The notes beneath the pieces were generated by a model that saw nothing but the letters and a program-made list of their open reading frames with translations, did not search any database and was not told the DNA's origin. Below, piece after piece: positions 8,213-17,881 of a DNA stretch of 64,000 nucleotides. The stretch's first letter is position 1, and each line of letters begins with the position of its first letter. The DNA is from QAMH01 sp964435565. GTDB taxonomy: Bacteria > Actinomycetota > Coriobacteriia > Coriobacteriales > QAMH01. The stretch is from contig CAYSZR010000001.1 in NCBI GenBank assembly GCA_964435565.1, positions 8,902 through 72,901 of the forward strand, written 5' to 3'. Made by a program: the position numbers and the translations under genes.

Positions 8213-9037
8213 ATGCTCTCTTCTGACGAAGCACATAAACTGCGTGTCTATACACGCGATAAAAAGGGACGATTAAGAAAATGCGGGCGTATACGGGCCG
8301 TTGTCTTTCATCCTACAAAGCCCACTGTTGTGGGCTTTGTAATAAAACGCCCTGACCTGCTTCTTATGATCAAACGCAAAGATCGCTTTGTTGCATTTGA
8401 TCGTCTCGAGCGGGTAGAGGGCGGTTTTTGTGCGAGTAGCGCTGCGGATTCATGGGACCGAGAGTTCTGCAAGCGTATCGGTGTTGATTATGACCGATGC
8501 ATTATGTGGGAAAATATGCCGGTTAAAACCACGGCAGGCAGAGATTTGGGGTCTGTGAGTAACGTGGTTTTCGATGATGAGACAGGCGAGCTCGACCACA
8601 TAGATATATCCGCAGGTGTATCGAATCGGATTATACTCGGCAGTTCTGATATCTCTGCATCAAAGATCTTGGGCTACAGCGATGGCTGCATCGTTGTCGA
8701 AGACAGTGTCGGAGAAGTCGAGGAATCGGGCGGAGCTGCTGCCAAGGCGGGTGTTGCATGGGCAAAGACCAAGCACGTCGCATCTGATACCACCAAAAAA
8801 GCGGAAGAGGCTATAAACGGCGGCGCCTATAAAGCGGGCGAGGCGCTTGGAGACGTTCGCGAGAAGGTTAACGACGCTGCTGCAAAGCATGAAGAGAAAA
8901 AACGTGAAGCCGAGGCGCAGGGCGAATACATCGGCGTCGACAAGGCGGCAAATCTCTTTGGCCAGCAGATAGGCAAAGCTTCGGGGATGTTCAAGAGCTT
9001 CAAAGACGAATTCGACAAAGCCTCGCATGATGAATAG
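8213..9037 (+). CDS. PRC-barrel domain protein with helical C-terminal tail
   Basis: A 274-residue cytoplasmic protein. Two PRC-barrel-like segments are visible, about residues 8-80 (GRIRAVVFHPTKPTVVGFVI) and 100-165 (VKTTAGRDLGSVSNVVFDD). A long Lys/Glu/Ala-rich, probably coiled-coil tail runs from about 175 to 274. PRC barrels act as protein or RNA interaction modules (RimM, photosynthetic H subunit, YlmC). No catalytic motif is seen. It lies between the YtxH-like gene and RNase R, with a 3-bp gap to the latter, so an RNA-linked role is possible but unproven. A perfect 11-bp inverted repeat occurs inside the gene at 8315-8340. Confidence 0.65.
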   Translation: MLSSDEAHKLRVYTRDKKGRLRKCGRIRAVVFHPTKPTVVGFVIKRPDLLLMIKRKDRFVAFDRLERVEGGFCASSAADSWDREFCKRIGVDYDRCIMWENMPVKTTAGRDLGSVSNVVFDDETGELDHIDISAGVSNRIILGSSDISASKILGYSDGCIVVEDSVGEVEESGGAAAKAGVAWAKTKHVASDTTKKAEEAINGGAYKAGEALGDVREKVNDAAAKHEEKKREAEAQGEYIGVDKAANLFGQQIGKASGMFKSFKDEFDKASHDE

Positions 9038-9040
9038 CGG

Positions 9041-10978
9041 ATGGTGACCAGCATGGCACAGCGCGTCAGGCGGGGAAGGAAACGCCGGCACGGCAAGTCT
9101 GCATCGCGGCCCTGCGTGGGCCCCGTCGGGCCCATTGAGATTAACGCGCATGGCTATGCATTCTGCGATACGGACGAGGGCAGTTTCTTTATTCCAAAAG
9201 GACGCTTGGGTGGTGCTATGCCCGGTGACAGGGTCGAGCTCCGAATAAGCTCCCACGATCTGAGCGGTTCGGATAGGAGGACTGCCTCCGTTTCCCAGGT
9301 CATCAGCCGCGCTACGGAATATATAACGGGCATCCTTGAGGTCAATGACCCGATTGCGGTTGTCGTGGCTCAAGATCCCCGTGTACGACATGATTTGTTC
9401 GTTACTTCTGGCCAAATCGGGAACGCACGTGATGGCGATGTGGTTTTGGCGCGTATTACGGCATATCCTGCGCGGCATGCTCCCATGGAAGGTTACGTTG
9501 TTGAGGTTCTTGGTCAGGCAGATCAGCCCGGCATAGACGTTGATATCATCATCCACAATCTTGGCTTGTCTACCGAATTCAGCGCTCAGGCACTTGAACA
9601 GTCCAGGACAATCTCGCTTGATGTCGATAGAGCTCTTGCTGAACCTGACCGACGCGATTTGCGCACCCGCAATATATTCACTATCGATCCTATCGATGCC
9701 AAAGATTATGATGATGCGATTTCGTTAGATGAGATTGGGGGAATGCTTCGTCTGGGCGTTCACATAGCCGACGTGTCGAGCTATGTAGCATGGGATAGCC
9801 CCATTGATATCAACGCGCGTAATCGGGCTACCAGTGTCTATCTTGTCGATCGCGTGTTGCCCATGCTTCCAGAAGCGCTTAGCAACGATATTTGCTCGCT
9901 CAAACCCGGACAAGACCGTCTTGCTATGACGTGTGACATATTTCTAGATGCATCGGCGCATGTCGTGCGTTACGAAATATACCCAAGCGTGATTTGCAGC
10001 GGCAGGCGTTTCAATTACGACGAGGTTCAAACGATTCTAGACGGGGCTGCCGATGAGCCGCACGCGGCGAAGCTGCGCCAGCTCGATGCCCTTGCGAAGA
10101 AGCTTGAGAAAATACGCGAGAATCGAGGGGCGCTTGATTTCGATTCGGTCGAGGCAAAGCCCGTTCTTGATGATGACGGGCAGGTTACACGTGTCGACTT
10201 GCGCCGTAAGACTGATGCGACATCGATGATCGAAGAGGCGATGATACTTGCCAATGAGGTCGTTGCAACGCATATGTTCAAACTTGCAGGCCCGTTTGTC
10301 TATCGTGTCCATGAAGCTCCGCAAGCTCAGGCCCTTGAAGCGCTGCTGCTTCAGCTTAAGGAACTTGGTTATCAAATCAGCGGTCTTGCATCGGGGGATC
10401 CAGGAGCGTTTCAACAGGTTTTGGGGGATGCTCGGGAAAAGCCCGAAGAGCCCCTCATCAATTACATGGTTTTGCGTTCGATGGAACGTGCTGTATACAG
10501 CACGGAGCCCAAAGCGCATTTTGGGCTCGCTTCGAAACATTACTGTCACTTCACGAGCCCCATACGGCGCTATCCCGATTTGATGGTGCATCGTCTATTA
10601 AAAGATCCGCACGCCATGGAAGATCAACTCGAGTGGCTTGCACGACATTCCTCGAAAATGGAGCGTCTTGCGCAGGAGGCGGAGCGCGATAGCGTCGAAC
10701 TCAAGCTCTGCGAGCATCTACAGGGCAATATCGGGAAAGATTATATAGGGACGATATCGACGGTTACCGCACGTGGGCTGTATGTCCGCCTGGAAACCAC
10801 GCTCGAAGGATTTGTCCGATTCGATTTCTTGCATGACGAGAAGTTCATGTTCGACTCGAAGTCGCAGGTGCTCGTGGGCGAGGAAACGGGGCGAACGTAC
10901 CGTTTGGGACAGCAGCTGCGCGTGCGAGTTGATTTCGTCGATGTACGCGAACGCTCGGTCAGTTTTTCCATCGCATGA
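9041..10978 (+). CDS. rnr: RNase R family 3'-5' exoribonuclease
   Basis: A 645-residue RNB-family exonuclease that degrades structured RNA. The order is: short basic N-terminus (KKKR-like RGRKRRHGKS), cold-shock/OB domains (about 30-200), the RNB catalytic domain with RNIFTIDPIDAKDYDDAIS holding the Mg-binding Asp cluster, HFTSPIRRYPDLMVHR, and a C-terminal S1 domain (about 565-645). It is shorter than E. coli RNase R (about 813 residues), lacking long N- and C-terminal extensions. ATG 9041 and ATG 9053 are both possible starts, neither with a strong Shine-Dalgarno sequence. It may be translationally coupled to the PRC-barrel gene. Confidence 0.92.
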   Translation: MVTSMAQRVRRGRKRRHGKSASRPCVGPVGPIEINAHGYAFCDTDEGSFFIPKGRLGGAMPGDRVELRISSHDLSGSDRRTASVSQVISRATEYITGILEVNDPIAVVVAQDPRVRHDLFVTSGQIGNARDGDVVLARITAYPARHAPMEGYVVEVLGQADQPGIDVDIIIHNLGLSTEFSAQALEQSRTISLDVDRALAEPDRRDLRTRNIFTIDPIDAKDYDDAISLDEIGGMLRLGVHIADVSSYVAWDSPIDINARNRATSVYLVDRVLPMLPEALSNDICSLKPGQDRLAMTCDIFLDASAHVVRYEIYPSVICSGRRFNYDEVQTILDGAADEPHAAKLRQLDALAKKLEKIRENRGALDFDSVEAKPVLDDDGQVTRVDLRRKTDATSMIEEAMILANEVVATHMFKLAGPFVYRVHEAPQAQALEALLLQLKELGYQISGLASGDPGAFQQVLGDAREKPEEPLINYMVLRSMERAVYSTEPKAHFGLASKHYCHFTSPIRRYPDLMVHRLLKDPHAMEDQLEWLARHSSKMERLAQEAERDSVELKLCEHLQGNIGKDYIGTISTVTARGLYVRLETTLEGFVRFDFLHDEKFMFDSKSQVLVGEETGRTYRLGQQLRVRVDFVDVRERSVSFSIA

Positions 10979-11116
10979 GGCTCTTTTGTCGCACGAGACA
11001 AATCTTCGCGTGAAAAGCACAGTGTTTGCACGACTTAGGTGTTAATCTATAAGGGTTCTGCCCAATTAGTGCATGACCGTTGCCTCGTGTGACGGTTTTG
11101 AGGAGAGACATCTCAT

Positions 11117-12367
11117 ATGAACTTGAACCCAGCCATTGTTATTCCGACCTTTTGGTGCGGGCGTCGTTCAGGACGTTCGGTTAACCGGGACGTGGCCTAT
11201 GACCACATGACGTCAATCGACCAAAACGGTGAGCTTCCACGTTGCCTCGAATCGCTTCGCAAAGTCGTCGGCGTAGACCGAATCATCTTGCTCGTGGCTG
11301 CAGAATCAGGCGTAGAAAACCAGGCGGTCGAGCGTGTGCGCGGTATTGTCGATCACTTTAGCGACATGAACATCATCGTTATAGGCGAGTCCGAGATGCG
11401 TCATATCCACCGTCGGTTTGAGCAGATTGGTGCAGGCGAATATAAAGAAGCGGCGTGTCTTACGGGGTACGGAGCGATTCGTAACCTTGGTCTTATCGTT
11501 GCTTCCATCTTCGGGCACGATACGGTTGTCTTCATCGATGATGATGAAGTGGTCCCGGATCCGGATTTTCTTGAGCGTGCGGTTCACGGCATTGCCTGCA
11601 AGACGCCGTCAGGATCAATCATCACCGCGAAAACGGGCTATTTTTATGACAGCTATGATAGCCCCAAGGCGCATGAGGATCTTCCCTGGTATGACCGCTA
11701 TTGGAACAAGGCGGCAGATTTCAATGACTACATAGGCGGAGCTTTGCGTGGGCCGCGATTTACTCGCTCGAATGTCTGCTGCGGAGGCTGCATGGTATTG
11801 CATGCCGATGCATACGGCAGTGTTGCGTTTGATCCGTGGATTGCCCGAGGCGAGGACCTCGACTATCTCATCAATGCGCGCATGTATGGCAGCGATGTCT
11901 GGTTTGACAACCAGTTGAGCCTCAGGCATCTTCCGCCAGAGGATGCCCAGCAATCGACACGTTTCGAACAAGATGTTTATCGTTGGTTTTACGAGGTTCG
12001 CAAAATCGAGTTTGCAAAGACTCAGATAGACCTCATGCAGATCGTCCCATCTGCGCTTGATCCGTATCCCGGTCCCTGGCTCGACCCGTCGATTCATCGA
12101 CGTGCCCGCTTCACGTCGTATCTACGTGCCATTGGGCATGAAGAGCACTCAGAATACTGGCATATCGGAAACAAGGCGATTAAGGACGCGAGCATATTCG
12201 CCCGCGATAACTGTGCGAATTACTTCGAGTTTCAACACCAGTGGCCCAACATCGTTCGCGGTATGTGGTCGAATTCCCCGCTTGCGGCGCAGCTTGGTAG
12301 CGATCGCACGGTCCAGAGTTCGGGAGCTGGATTCACTGGAAGGTTTTCTGCCGTAAAGGCCGAATAG
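11117..12367 (+). CDS. Family 2-like glycosyltransferase
   Basis: A 416-residue soluble protein with a GT-A fold signature: N-terminal PAIVIPTFWCGRR, a nucleotide-sugar region around GYGAIRNLGLIVA, the metal-binding FIDDDEVVPDPDFL, and a later GEDLDYLINARMYG that resembles the ED motif with the catalytic base. No membrane segment or signal peptide is seen. It starts well behind AGGAGAGACATCTC. Downstream, after 15 bp, lies a LytS-type histidine kinase, so sugar transfer to envelope or surface polymer may be linked to that signalling pair. Substrate unknown. About 140 bp upstream separate it from RNase R and probably contain its promoter. Confidence 0.72.
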   Translation: MNLNPAIVIPTFWCGRRSGRSVNRDVAYDHMTSIDQNGELPRCLESLRKVVGVDRIILLVAAESGVENQAVERVRGIVDHFSDMNIIVIGESEMRHIHRRFEQIGAGEYKEAACLTGYGAIRNLGLIVASIFGHDTVVFIDDDEVVPDPDFLERAVHGIACKTPSGSIITAKTGYFYDSYDSPKAHEDLPWYDRYWNKAADFNDYIGGALRGPRFTRSNVCCGGCMVLHADAYGSVAFDPWIARGEDLDYLINARMYGSDVWFDNQLSLRHLPPEDAQQSTRFEQDVYRWFYEVRKIEFAKTQIDLMQIVPSALDPYPGPWLDPSIHRRARFTSYLRAIGHEEHSEYWHIGNKAIKDASIFARDNCANYFEFQHQWPNIVRGMWSNSPLAAQLGSDRTVQSSGAGFTGRFSAVKAE

Positions 12368-12382
12368 GCGGGAGCAGCAGAT

Positions 12383-13735
12383 ATGGATATGCAGAGGACG
12401 ATGAGCATCGTCATGCTCACTATCTGCTACGTCCTGTTCAGCATCTTTGCGGTGCTGGGTGTGGTGTATTACGACACGATATCTCCAGCTATCTCGCTCT
12501 TCGCTATTATCGGCATGTTCGTCTTGACCTTCGTCGCCTTGCGCGTCGCCGGCATATCAGATCATGCGCGAGCGCGGCAGTCCAACCAGACGCTGGACCT
12601 TGCAAGCAAGACGGTGACATTCATGCGTGAGGGTCTTGATGCCCATTCTGCGCAGGCAGTATGCGATTTGCTATTGCCTGCAGCATTGGCAGACGCCGTT
12701 GCAATTACCAATCGCGAGAAAATCCTCGGTTTTTCCGGTCTCGACAAGGGCAACCATAATTTAAATTCCGCTATTCAGACGGAGAGTACGCGTGAAACGC
12801 TCGAAGACGGCATTACGCGCATTATGGAATCGTCCAAAGAAGTCGGCTTCTCAAAGGATTCTGGCAAACTCAGGGCTGGAATCGTTGTAGCACTTGTCGT
12901 CAATAAGCGGATCGTGGGGACTATTAAGTTTTATTATCGTTCCCCACGTAAGCTTGGAGAAAATCAAAAAGCGATTGCAGAGGGATTTGCCCAATTGCTT
13001 TCAACGCAGCTTTCGCTTTCGTATCTGCAACAGCAGACAGAACTTGCGGCACGCATGGAATTAAAGGCCCTGCAGGCACAGATCAATCCTCACTTTCTCT
13101 TCAATACGATCAATACCATTGCCGCGATCACGCGCACCGATCCAGTAAAGGCGCGTACCATGCTTCGCGAATTTGCCATCTACTATCGCCGCCTGCTTGA
13201 GAATTCCGAGGACCTGATTCCGCTTTCAAAAGAAATCGAGCAGACCGAGCGCTACCTGATGTTTCAGAAAGCTCGGTTTGGCGAGGATGCGATTCGCCTG
13301 CATATCGATATGGAGCCAGGTCTTGATCAGTTGCAAGTCCCGTCTTTTGTGCTGCAACCCATCGTGGAAAATGCGGTTGGACATGGAAGAAGGGATGATG
13401 GAAGCGCCCTGTACATCAATGTCAAGGTAATTCGAGCTGCCGATAGCGTCATAATCTCGATTGCGGATGACGGTGTCGGTATTTCGCCCGACAAACTCGA
13501 AAATCTTGTTGAAGGTGGCTCGAAGACGGGCATGGGTATTGCGCTGAAGAATGTAAACGCAAGGCTCAAGGCATATTTTGGTGCTATTTCCGGACTGTAT
13601 GTCGATTCGAAGCTGGGAGAAGGCACCACTGTGTACCTGAGCCTTTACGATGCCCTGCTTGAACAAGGTGTTTCGGTTGAGAACGAAGAACTACTCTATG
13701 GTGGAAGCTGTGATGATTTGGCATTATCTGAATAA
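12383..13735 (+). CDS. LytS-type sensor histidine kinase
   Basis: A 450-residue membrane sensor of the His_kinase (PF06580) class. Two membrane helices lie at about residues 5-28 and 31-55. A GAF-like region follows (about 70-215), then the phospho-acceptor motif QINPHFLFNTINT with His at about 237, and a GHKL ATPase domain (PIVENAVGHG at about 325-334; DDGVGI; GMGIALKN). Unlike classical LytS it has only two membrane segments instead of the 5TM LytS-YhcK domain. It is followed after 85 bp by a LytTR response regulator, the usual partner. The ligand is unknown. Confidence 0.88.
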   Translation: MDMQRTMSIVMLTICYVLFSIFAVLGVVYYDTISPAISLFAIIGMFVLTFVALRVAGISDHARARQSNQTLDLASKTVTFMREGLDAHSAQAVCDLLLPAALADAVAITNREKILGFSGLDKGNHNLNSAIQTESTRETLEDGITRIMESSKEVGFSKDSGKLRAGIVVALVVNKRIVGTIKFYYRSPRKLGENQKAIAEGFAQLLSTQLSLSYLQQQTELAARMELKALQAQINPHFLFNTINTIAAITRTDPVKARTMLREFAIYYRRLLENSEDLIPLSKEIEQTERYLMFQKARFGEDAIRLHIDMEPGLDQLQVPSFVLQPIVENAVGHGRRDDGSALYINVKVIRAADSVIISIADDGVGISPDKLENLVEGGSKTGMGIALKNVNARLKAYFGAISGLYVDSKLGEGTTVYLSLYDALLEQGVSVENEELLYGGSCDDLALSE

Positions 13736-13820
13736 TTGCCAGATGCGAAACTCAATGTTCACTCTACGTTTTGGTGTTTGATGATAGAATCTGGACGTTG
13801 TAGCAAGAAGGAGACAGTCT

Positions 13821-14534
13821 ATGCTCAAGGCGATTATTGTTGATGATGAGGCACCCGCGCGTTCCGAGCTGCGGTTTCTTCTCGATGAAACAGGAGAAGT
13901 CGAAGTAGCGGCCGAAGCGGCAAATGTCCGCGAGGCTATAGAGAAGCTCAAAGACGTTGGTGCAGACATCATGTTTCTTGATGTGAATATGCCGGGTGTC
14001 GATGGACTGCAGCTTGCAGAAGCGCTGACCAAGCTCAAGTACCCGCCTTTTGTCATATTCGTTACTGCATACAGCGAGCACGCTGTTAAGGCGTTCGAGG
14101 TCAATGCGACAGACTATCTGGTGAAGCCTGTTGAGACAGACCGCCTGATGATTGCTGTCAATAAGGTTAAACAGCTTATTTCAGCACAAGGCCGATCGAC
14201 GACCAACGAGCGTATTCCTGTTGAAAAGGGCGGCAAAAAGCTGCTCATACCTGCTAGCAAGATTCATTTTGTGATGGCAAAAGACGATTATTCCTATTTA
14301 CATACAGAAAATGATCGTTATTTGTCTACGGTATCGCTTGCCCAGCTTGAAGCCAAGCTCGAGCCACTTGGGTTTTTCCGCGTACACCGTCGTTATCTTG
14401 TGAACCTATCATGCGTAAGCGAGGTCGATTCAGTCAGCGGCGGAACGCTCTTGCTGACGCTTAATGGGGAAGACGAGCAGATCCCTGTTTCCCGAAGGCG
14501 TGTATCGTCTCTTAAAAAAGCCCTGGGTCTTTAA
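13821..14534 (+). CDS. LytR/AgrA-type response regulator
   Basis: A 237-residue regulator: receiver domain (residues 1-120; acidic pocket DDE near residue 10, phospho-acceptor Asp at about 54 in FLDVNMPG, Lys in YLVKPVE), then a LytTR DNA-binding domain (about 135-235; VEKGGKKLLIPASKI, RVHRRYLVNL). It follows AGAAGGAGACAGTCT. It pairs with the kinase just upstream. The gene is 14 bp from purF, so purF may be read from the same transcript. Confidence 0.92.
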   Translation: MLKAIIVDDEAPARSELRFLLDETGEVEVAAEAANVREAIEKLKDVGADIMFLDVNMPGVDGLQLAEALTKLKYPPFVIFVTAYSEHAVKAFEVNATDYLVKPVETDRLMIAVNKVKQLISAQGRSTTNERIPVEKGGKKLLIPASKIHFVMAKDDYSYLHTENDRYLSTVSLAQLEAKLEPLGFFRVHRRYLVNLSCVSEVDSVSGGTLLLTLNGEDEQIPVSRRRVSSLKKALGL

Positions 14535-14548
14535 GAGGCATTATTACC

Positions 14549-16153
14549 GTGGATGCCGCAATTCAGCAAGATCAAGCCGCCGGGTGCTTTTCAGAAGAAT
14601 TCGAAGATGACCACCTGCATGACGAGTGCGCCGTTTTTGGCATATACGATGAAAACAAAGATGTGGGGAGACTCGCGTATTTTGGCTTACAGGCTCTGCA
14701 GCATCGTGGCCAGGAGTCCGCGGGTATCGCCGTAGGTGATGGCGACACCGTCGTCGTCAATAAAGACCTCGGCTTAGTTACACAGGTTTTCAAAGAGAGT
14801 GATTTTGCGGCTCTGACCGGCAAGATCGCTATAGGCCATGCTCGTTATTCGACAAGCGGCGGAGCGGGGTCCTGGGAGGCTGCCCAGCCGCATCTTTCTG
14901 CAATTGGAGACGAGATCATCGCCTTGGCTCATAACGGGACGCTCGTCAATACCGACAGCTTGCGCATAGAGCTTTTAGAGCGGGGCATTGGGTTTAGGTC
15001 GGCGACGGATTCCGAAGTCGCTGCAAAGCTCATTGGCTATTTTACCCAGGAAAGCCATCATATGCGTCAGGGCATCCGTCAGACTATGGAGCTTATCGAA
15101 GGCGCCTACGCCATGGTGCTCATCACGTCGACAGCCCTTTACGCGTTTCGAGACCCTAACGGAATCAGGCCATTGGTTTTGGGGAAATTTGACGATGGCG
15201 GCTATGTGGTCTCGAGCGAAACATGCGGTCTCGATATCGTGGGCGCCACATATGTTCGCGATGTGAAACCCGGCGAGGTACTACGCGTCAATCACGAAGG
15301 GCTTGTCTGCGAACAGGCGGTTCCAGCCCGAAGATATACAGCATGCATATTCGAGCATGTGTATTTCGCACGCCCAGACAGCGTTTTCGAGGGGGCGACG
15401 ATCTATCAGTCGCGCGTTTGGATGGGGCGTGTACTGGCACAGGAAGCCCCGGCTGATGCAGATATATGCATAGGCGTGCCGGATAGTGGCATTCCCGGCG
15501 CGATAGGCTATGCGCATGAAAGCGGAATTCCCTATTCAGAGGCGATTGTCAAAAACCGCTATGTTGGACGTACGTTTATCCAGCCCACGCAGGAGCTGCG
15601 TCGTATGGGTATACGCCTAAAGCTCAATCCCATGCGCGCTTCTATAGAAGGTAGGCGCATTGTCGTTATAGACGACAGCATCGTACGCGGCAATACGTCC
15701 AAGCAGCTGGTACAGATGCTGCGTGATGCGGGTGCGGTCGAGGTGCATATGCGCATCGTATCTCCTGAAGTCAAATGGCCGTGTTTCTATGGCATCGATA
15801 CCGATACGCAGAGCCAGCTTATTTCCGCGAACAAATCCGTTGAGGAGATATGCGAGTTCATTGGCGCTGATTCGCTCGCGTTCTTAAGCCTTCCAGGCTT
15901 GATTTCCACTATAGGTATGGAAGGCGAGCAGAAAGGGCATGCGCCCGATCCGAGCATGCATGGGGTGCCGGTGCGCACAACGAGTTGCGAGGATTGTTCG
16001 GATGCGGGGTTTTGCACGGCATGTTTTAACGGTGTGTACGCGGTGCATATTCCGCATAAATACTCTTCGGGTAGCTTTCTTGACGGTATCTACCCGCTGG
16101 TCAATGGTGACGAGGGAACAACGCAGATGAACCTCGACAGCCTGATTCGCTAG
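14549..16153 (+). CDS. purF: Amidophosphoribosyltransferase
   Basis: First enzyme of purine synthesis, making phosphoribosylamine from PRPP and glutamine. The 534-residue product starts at GTG 14549, 10 bp after AAGAGG. The glutaminase nucleophile Cys27 (HDECAVFGIYD) follows a 26-residue propeptide, suggesting processing as in the Bacillus-type enzyme. Further motifs are QHRGQESAGIAV, ARYSTSG, and the PRPP-binding VVIDDSIVRGNTS. A Cys-rich C-terminal stretch (SCEDCSDAGFCTACF) differs from simple E. coli PurF and could relate to an iron-sulfur cluster, which is inference. purM and purN follow. Confidence 0.96.
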   Translation: MDAAIQQDQAAGCFSEEFEDDHLHDECAVFGIYDENKDVGRLAYFGLQALQHRGQESAGIAVGDGDTVVVNKDLGLVTQVFKESDFAALTGKIAIGHARYSTSGGAGSWEAAQPHLSAIGDEIIALAHNGTLVNTDSLRIELLERGIGFRSATDSEVAAKLIGYFTQESHHMRQGIRQTMELIEGAYAMVLITSTALYAFRDPNGIRPLVLGKFDDGGYVVSSETCGLDIVGATYVRDVKPGEVLRVNHEGLVCEQAVPARRYTACIFEHVYFARPDSVFEGATIYQSRVWMGRVLAQEAPADADICIGVPDSGIPGAIGYAHESGIPYSEAIVKNRYVGRTFIQPTQELRRMGIRLKLNPMRASIEGRRIVVIDDSIVRGNTSKQLVQMLRDAGAVEVHMRIVSPEVKWPCFYGIDTDTQSQLISANKSVEEICEFIGADSLAFLSLPGLISTIGMEGEQKGHAPDPSMHGVPVRTTSCEDCSDAGFCTACFNGVYAVHIPHKYSSGSFLDGIYPLVNGDEGTTQMNLDSLIR

Positions 16154-16200
16154 GCGGTTGCAGCTGGAATGGCTCTAGCCATGCAATAGATTGGAATATT

Positions 16201-17250
16201 ATGACTGAGCAAATCACATATAAGGATGCCGGTGTCGATATCGATGAGGGCGCACGTGCCGTCGACGCGATACGAGCAAGCGTGAAATCGACCTACCGCC
16301 CCGAGGTCATTGGTGATATCGGTGGCTTTGGCGGTCTCTTTTCCGCAGCCGCGTTCAAGGATATGGATGATCCGATACTTGTGAGCGGTACAGATGGTGT
16401 TGGTACCAAGCTCGCGCTTGCGATGATGGCCGATAAACACGACACGGTGGGCATCGATCTTGTCGCCATGTGTGTAAACGACGTGCTTGCCTGCGGCGCC
16501 GAGCCATTGTTCTTTTTGGATTATGTCGCTATCGGCAAACTGGAAAGTTCTCATGTCGCGCAGGTCGTGGGCGGTATCGCTGAGGGCTGTCGCCAGGCTG
16601 GGTGTGCCCTCGTCGGTGGTGAGATGGCAGAGCATCCCGGCATCATGGATCCAGGAGATTATGATCTATCTGGTTTCTGCGTCGGGGTCGTCGATCGTCC
16701 GAAGATGCTCGATCCCGCTGACGTTGCAGAAGGTGATGTCATTTTGGGTTTGGCATCGACGGGCATACACTCAAATGGCTATTCGCTCGTGCGTCGTGCA
16801 GTTACCGATCAGATGACGAAAGACGAGCTCAATGCATCAAACGATCGACTTGAAGGAAAGTCCGTTCTCGAAGCGTTGCTTACGCCGACGCGTATCTATG
16901 TGAAATCGATTCTCGAACTCAGGCGCGCGATTCCTCAGGTTCACGCCGTTGCACATATTACCGGCGGCGGTATTACGGAGAATCTCAACAGGGCTCTTCA
17001 CGGTGATGTTGATGCGCAGATTGAGCTGGGTAGCTGGGATCATGTGCCCATCATAGATTACGTGGTCGAAAAGGCGGGCCTTTCACGTGAAGAGGCGCTT
17101 AAGACGTTCAATTGCGGTATCGGCATGTGCGTCATCTGCCCGCCAGAGTTCGCGGATGCCACAGTGAAGCAACTTGAGACAACGGGAGAACGTGTCTTTA
17201 GCATCGGAACCGTTGTCAAGGGGACAGGGAAGGTCATCTACCATGGCTGA
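16201..17250 (+). CDS. purM: Phosphoribosylformylglycinamidine cyclo-ligase (AIR synthetase)
   Basis: Closes the imidazole ring using ATP. The 349-residue protein is typical in length. It has YKDAGVDIDEGA near the N-terminus, GDIGGFGGLF, the SGTDGVGTKL loop, GIDLVAMCVNDV, GCALVGGEMAEHPG and ITGGGITENL. It follows purF after 47 bp; the start has only a weak Shine-Dalgarno sequence (TTGGAATATT). The end overlaps purN by 8 bp. Confidence 0.96.
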   Translation: MTEQITYKDAGVDIDEGARAVDAIRASVKSTYRPEVIGDIGGFGGLFSAAAFKDMDDPILVSGTDGVGTKLALAMMADKHDTVGIDLVAMCVNDVLACGAEPLFFLDYVAIGKLESSHVAQVVGGIAEGCRQAGCALVGGEMAEHPGIMDPGDYDLSGFCVGVVDRPKMLDPADVAEGDVILGLASTGIHSNGYSLVRRAVTDQMTKDELNASNDRLEGKSVLEALLTPTRIYVKSILELRRAIPQVHAVAHITGGGITENLNRALHGDVDAQIELGSWDHVPIIDYVVEKAGLSREEALKTFNCGIGMCVICPPEFADATVKQLETTGERVFSIGTVVKGTGKVIYHG

Positions 17251-17881
17251 AACGCAAGGATACGTTCCTGCTCGGCCAATGAGGATCGCTATTCTTATAT
17301 CGGGTACGGGCACGAACATGGTCGCCATTATCGATGCGATCAAATCCCAAGACCTTGACGCTGAAATCGCATGCGTCGTTTCGTCGAATGAAGCAGCGAA
17401 GGGAATCGAAAAGGCCCGTTCAGAAGGACTCGAAGTCATCGTTTTCAAGCCTGCTGACTATGCCGATCCCGAATCGGTCGATGCGAAACTGGTCTCGCTC
17501 TTTGCCTCGCTTGGCGTGGACTACGTCGTTATGGCCGGTTATATGCGAAAAGTTACATCCGTTTTGCTTAACGCATATCCCAATCGAGTGGTTAATTTGC
17601 ATCCGGCCCTGCTTCCCAAGCATCGTGGTGCTCATGCCATCCAGGATGCCTTCGATGCTGGTGATGAGGTGACGGGCATTACCATTCATTTTGCCAATGA
17701 AGAATATGACAAGGGTCCCATAGTGTTCCAGCATACGGTACCCATTATTCCCGGAGAGACGCTCGACAAACTTGAGACGCGTATACATGATGCCGAACAT
17801 GCATATTATCCCAGGGTCTTACAGATGCTTGCTCAAGGACGCGTGCGCGTACAAGGCGCGGACTGCATAATCGACGAATAA
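17243..17881 (+). CDS. purN: Phosphoribosylglycinamide formyltransferase
   Basis: Transfers the formyl group from 10-formyl-THF to GAR. About 212 residues from ATG 17243; core motifs are ISGTGTNMVAI, VVSSNEAAKGIEKA, YMRKVTSVLL, LHPALLPKHRGAHA (catalytic Asn/His region: VVNLHPALLPKH) and HFANEEYDKGPI. ATG 17243 has AGGGAAGG about 10 bp upstream and overlaps the purM stop; a frame-open start at 17174 would overlap purM further and lacks family support, while Met at 17279 is a possible shorter start. Confidence 0.94.
   Translation: MAETQGYVPARPMRIAILISGTGTNMVAIIDAIKSQDLDAEIACVVSSNEAAKGIEKARSEGLEVIVFKPADYADPESVDAKLVSLFASLGVDYVVMAGYMRKVTSVLLNAYPNRVVNLHPALLPKHRGAHAIQDAFDAGDEVTGITIHFANEEYDKGPIVFQHTVPIIPGETLDKLETRIHDAEHAYYPRVLQMLAQGRVRVQGADCIIDE

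Noticed and set aside
8660..9556. A 298-codon minus-strand frame across the PRC-barrel and RNase R genes
   Set aside because: Opposes two well-supported genes and shows no domain; a shadow of coding bias.
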